Source: Clostridium sp. UBA2485 (GTDB lineage: Bacteria; Bacillota; Clostridia; Clostridiales; Clostridiaceae). From it: 64,000 nucleotides of DNA. Under the pieces are notes generated by a model. That model was given only the letters and a program-made list of their open reading frames with translations, was not told where the DNA came from and searched no databases. Location: NCBI RefSeq assembly GCF_002341865.1, contig NZ_DDOV01000020.1, positions 7,529-71,528 of the forward strand, in the 5' to 3' direction. Shown piece by piece: positions 62,342 through 64,000 of the stretch. Each line of letters opens with the position of its first letter. The first letter of the stretch is position 1. Made by a program: the position numbers and the translations under genes.

Positions 62342-63175
62342 ATGAATGAATTAAATTTAAATAAGAATAAAAAAATTCTTATACATTTTATTTTAATAAT
62401 AGGAGTAATTACTACAGCAATACCATTTATATGGATGATACTAACATCACTTAAAACCTTAGGAGAAACAACACAAATACCTCCTAAAATTTTTCCATCT
62501 TCACCACAGTGGAGCAATTATAAGAAGGCTATAGATACGCTGCCTTATGGAACATTTTATTACAATACTATTGTATATACTATAGTAACCACTATAGGAC
62601 AACTAGTTTTCTGCTCTATGGCAGGATATGCCTTTGCAAGAATTGATTTTCCAGGGAAAAATTTTATATTCATTCTTATACTATCTGTACTTATGGTACC
62701 GGGACAAATATTTATAATCCCTCAGTTTATGATTATTAAAAAACTAGGATTATTAAATTCAATACCTGCCCTTATTCTTCCTGGTTTGTTCAGTGCTTTT
62801 GGTACTTATTTAATGAAACAGTTTTTTATGAATATTCCAAAGGAATTGGAAGAAGCTGCAGTATTGGATGGCTATAATCGTTTTCAAATATTGACTAAGA
62901 TAATGCTTCCACTAGTTAAACCGGCATTAACTGCACTTGCAATAAGTACAATGTTATATTGTTGGAACTCATTAATGTGGCCTTTAATTGCAAATACTTC
63001 TATAGATAAGATGACATTGTCAGCAGGTCTTGCTTCCATGCAAGGACAGCATTCAACTAACTACCCAGTAATGATGGCTGGAACGGTACTTGCTATATGG
63101 CCTATGATAATTGTATTCTTAATATTCCAAAAACAATTTGTTGAAGGGATGGCTTTCACTGGAACAAAAGGTTAA
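62342..63175 (+). CDS. Sugar ABC transporter permease (MalG/UgpE-like)
   Basis: A 277-aa permease with six TM helices and the EAA loop ELEEAAVLDGYNRFQILTKI. It opens ILIHFILIIGVITTAIPFIW and ends KQFVEGMAFTGTKG, the usual MalG/CUT1 end. ATG 62342 follows AGGAGAG; the TTG at 62306 lies inside the previous gene's end and lacks a site. With the MalF-like partner it forms the channel of the importer. Confidence 0.95.
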   Translation: MNELNLNKNKKILIHFILIIGVITTAIPFIWMILTSLKTLGETTQIPPKIFPSSPQWSNYKKAIDTLPYGTFYYNTIVYTIVTTIGQLVFCSMAGYAFARIDFPGKNFIFILILSVLMVPGQIFIIPQFMIIKKLGLLNSIPALILPGLFSAFGTYLMKQFFMNIPKELEEAAVLDGYNRFQILTKIMLPLVKPALTALAISTMLYCWNSLMWPLIANTSIDKMTLSAGLASMQGQHSTNYPVMMAGTVLAIWPMIIVFLIFQKQFVEGMAFTGTKG

Positions 63176-63235
63176 TATGATTGAAATTCATTTCATAATA
63201 TTTTAGAAATCTTAATTAGTTGAGGGGGATTAAAA

Positions 63236-64000
63236 ATGTCAAAAATTAGAGTTGGATTAATAGGAGCAGGACAACGAGGTAAAGATATTTATGGAAATTA
63301 TGCACTTGTAAATCCTGAGCATATAGAATTTGTAGCAGTAGCAGAACCAAATGAAATAAAAAGAAAAGAGTTTTCAGAAAAACATAATATAAAGCCAGAG
63401 TATCAATTTGAATCATGGGAACAACTTTTAGAAAAAGATAAATTCTGCGATGCAGTGGTTATTGCTACTCCAGATAGAACACATTTTGAACCTGCAAAGC
63501 TTGCATTAAAAAAAGATTATCATATACTTTTAGAAAAACCTATGTCAAGTATCCCAGAGGAAGTAATGAAATTAGGAATACTTGCAAAGGAAAATAACAA
63601 AGTATTTATGATATGCCATGTTCTTAGATATACACCTTTCTTTAATACTATCAAAAAAATAATAGACAGCGGTGAAATAGGGGATATAATGTCTATTCAA
63701 CATAATGAAAATATTGGATACTTCCATTTTGGCCATAGTTTTGTAAGAGGAAACTGGAGAAATTCAAATTTATCAAGTTCTCTAATGTTACAAAAGTCTT
63801 GTCATGATATGGATATCTTATTATGGTTAGTGGGAACTCCTTGCAGAAAAATAGCTTCCTTTGGTGAGTTAAGCTATTTTAAAAAGGAAAGAAAACCTGA
63901 AGGTGCAGGAGATAGGTGTGTTGAGTGTAAAATAGAAAGTAAGTGTCCTTATTCAGCAATTAGGTTATATTACAATAATGTTGGAAAATGGCCAACTACT
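63236..64000 (+). CDS. Gfo/Idh/MocA family oxidoreductase (partial, cut by window edge)
   Basis: 255 residues are visible. The Rossmann fold begins KIRVGLIGAGQRGKDIYGNY with FVAVAEPNEIKRKEF, then DAVVIATPDRTHFEPAKLAL and HILLEKPMSSIPEEV, the conserved EKP motif, followed by the alpha/beta domain (SIQHNENIGYFHFGHSFVRG, SCHDMDILLWLVG). A Cys cluster (RCVECKIESKCPYSA) near the window end is characteristic of one subgroup of sugar dehydrogenases/hydrolases in this family. TGAGGGGG precedes ATG 63236. It belongs to the same operon and should act on the imported sugar. Confidence 0.93.
   Translation, partial: MSKIRVGLIGAGQRGKDIYGNYALVNPEHIEFVAVAEPNEIKRKEFSEKHNIKPEYQFESWEQLLEKDKFCDAVVIATPDRTHFEPAKLALKKDYHILLEKPMSSIPEEVMKLGILAKENNKVFMICHVLRYTPFFNTIKKIIDSGEIGDIMSIQHNENIGYFHFGHSFVRGNWRNSNLSSSLMLQKSCHDMDILLWLVGTPCRKIASFGELSYFKKERKPEGAGDRCVECKIESKCPYSAIRLYYNNVGKWPTT

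Overview
Organism and overall picture. The window is AT-rich, Gram-positive, endospore-forming DNA, almost certainly from Clostridium sensu stricto. Supporting this are the core gene order (comEC, holA, rpsT, gpr, spoIIP, lepA, hemW, hrcA, grpE, dnaK, dnaJ, prmA, rsmE, mtaB, rpsU, yqeY, yqfC, yqfD, pgpH, ybeY, dgkA, cdd, era, recO, ppdK, dgt, dnaG, sigA, trmK, nif3-like, rnpB), GGAGG-type ribosome binding sites, frequent GTG and TTG starts, sporulation genes, CIRCE control of hrcA, and type I-B-like CRISPR repeats. I cannot name the species from sequence alone.

Layout. 1-6,600 is accessory: the tail of a CRISPR array, a GNAT acetyltransferase, small secreted or lipoprotein genes (one frameshifted SH3 protein, one odd Cys-containing peptide), a holin-like protein and a chemotaxis receptor. 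6,861-47,651 is conserved chromosome: DNA uptake and replication (comEC, holA, dnaG, recO), translation and ribosome maturation (rpsT, lepA, prmA, rsmE, mtaB, rpsU, ybeY, era, trmK, rnpB), the HrcA heat-shock operon, sporulation (gpr, spoIIP, yqfC/yqfD, a CotS-like kinase), c-di-AMP turnover (pgpH), PPDK with its CcpN-like regulator, and the primary sigma factor. Small interspersed repeats (a 160-bp MITE-like element and a deleted copy, among others) sit between these genes.

47,690-57,700 is a graveyard of mobile DNA behind rnpB. A 34-bp sequence just downstream of rnpB recurs at 54,333 beside the 3' end of a decayed tyrosine integrase. A third decayed copy of the rnpB tail lies at 51,897. 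Between and beyond these copies are a 5'-truncated phage amidase, a holin with a nonsense codon, a tape-measure remnant, a broken IS3-family element, a broken IS200-like element, a cas-less CRISPR mini-array, and intact cargo (mepB, lipoproteins, a DUF5648-like repeat protein, a stalk-domain protein, a zinc-ribbon protein). This reads as successive integrations at the rnpB 3' end followed by decay.

57,771-64,000 is a carbohydrate locus: an autoregulated GntR/UTRA repressor with a palindromic operator, an AgaS-type SIS isomerase/deaminase, a complete sugar ABC importer without its ATPase, and a Gfo/Idh/MocA oxidoreductase cut by the window edge.

The most interesting non-coding signal is a pair of related leader RNAs in front of lepA and prmA. 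They share about 150 nt of alignable sequence, mutually exclusive pairings and compensatory base changes, with a weaker possible third copy before comEC.
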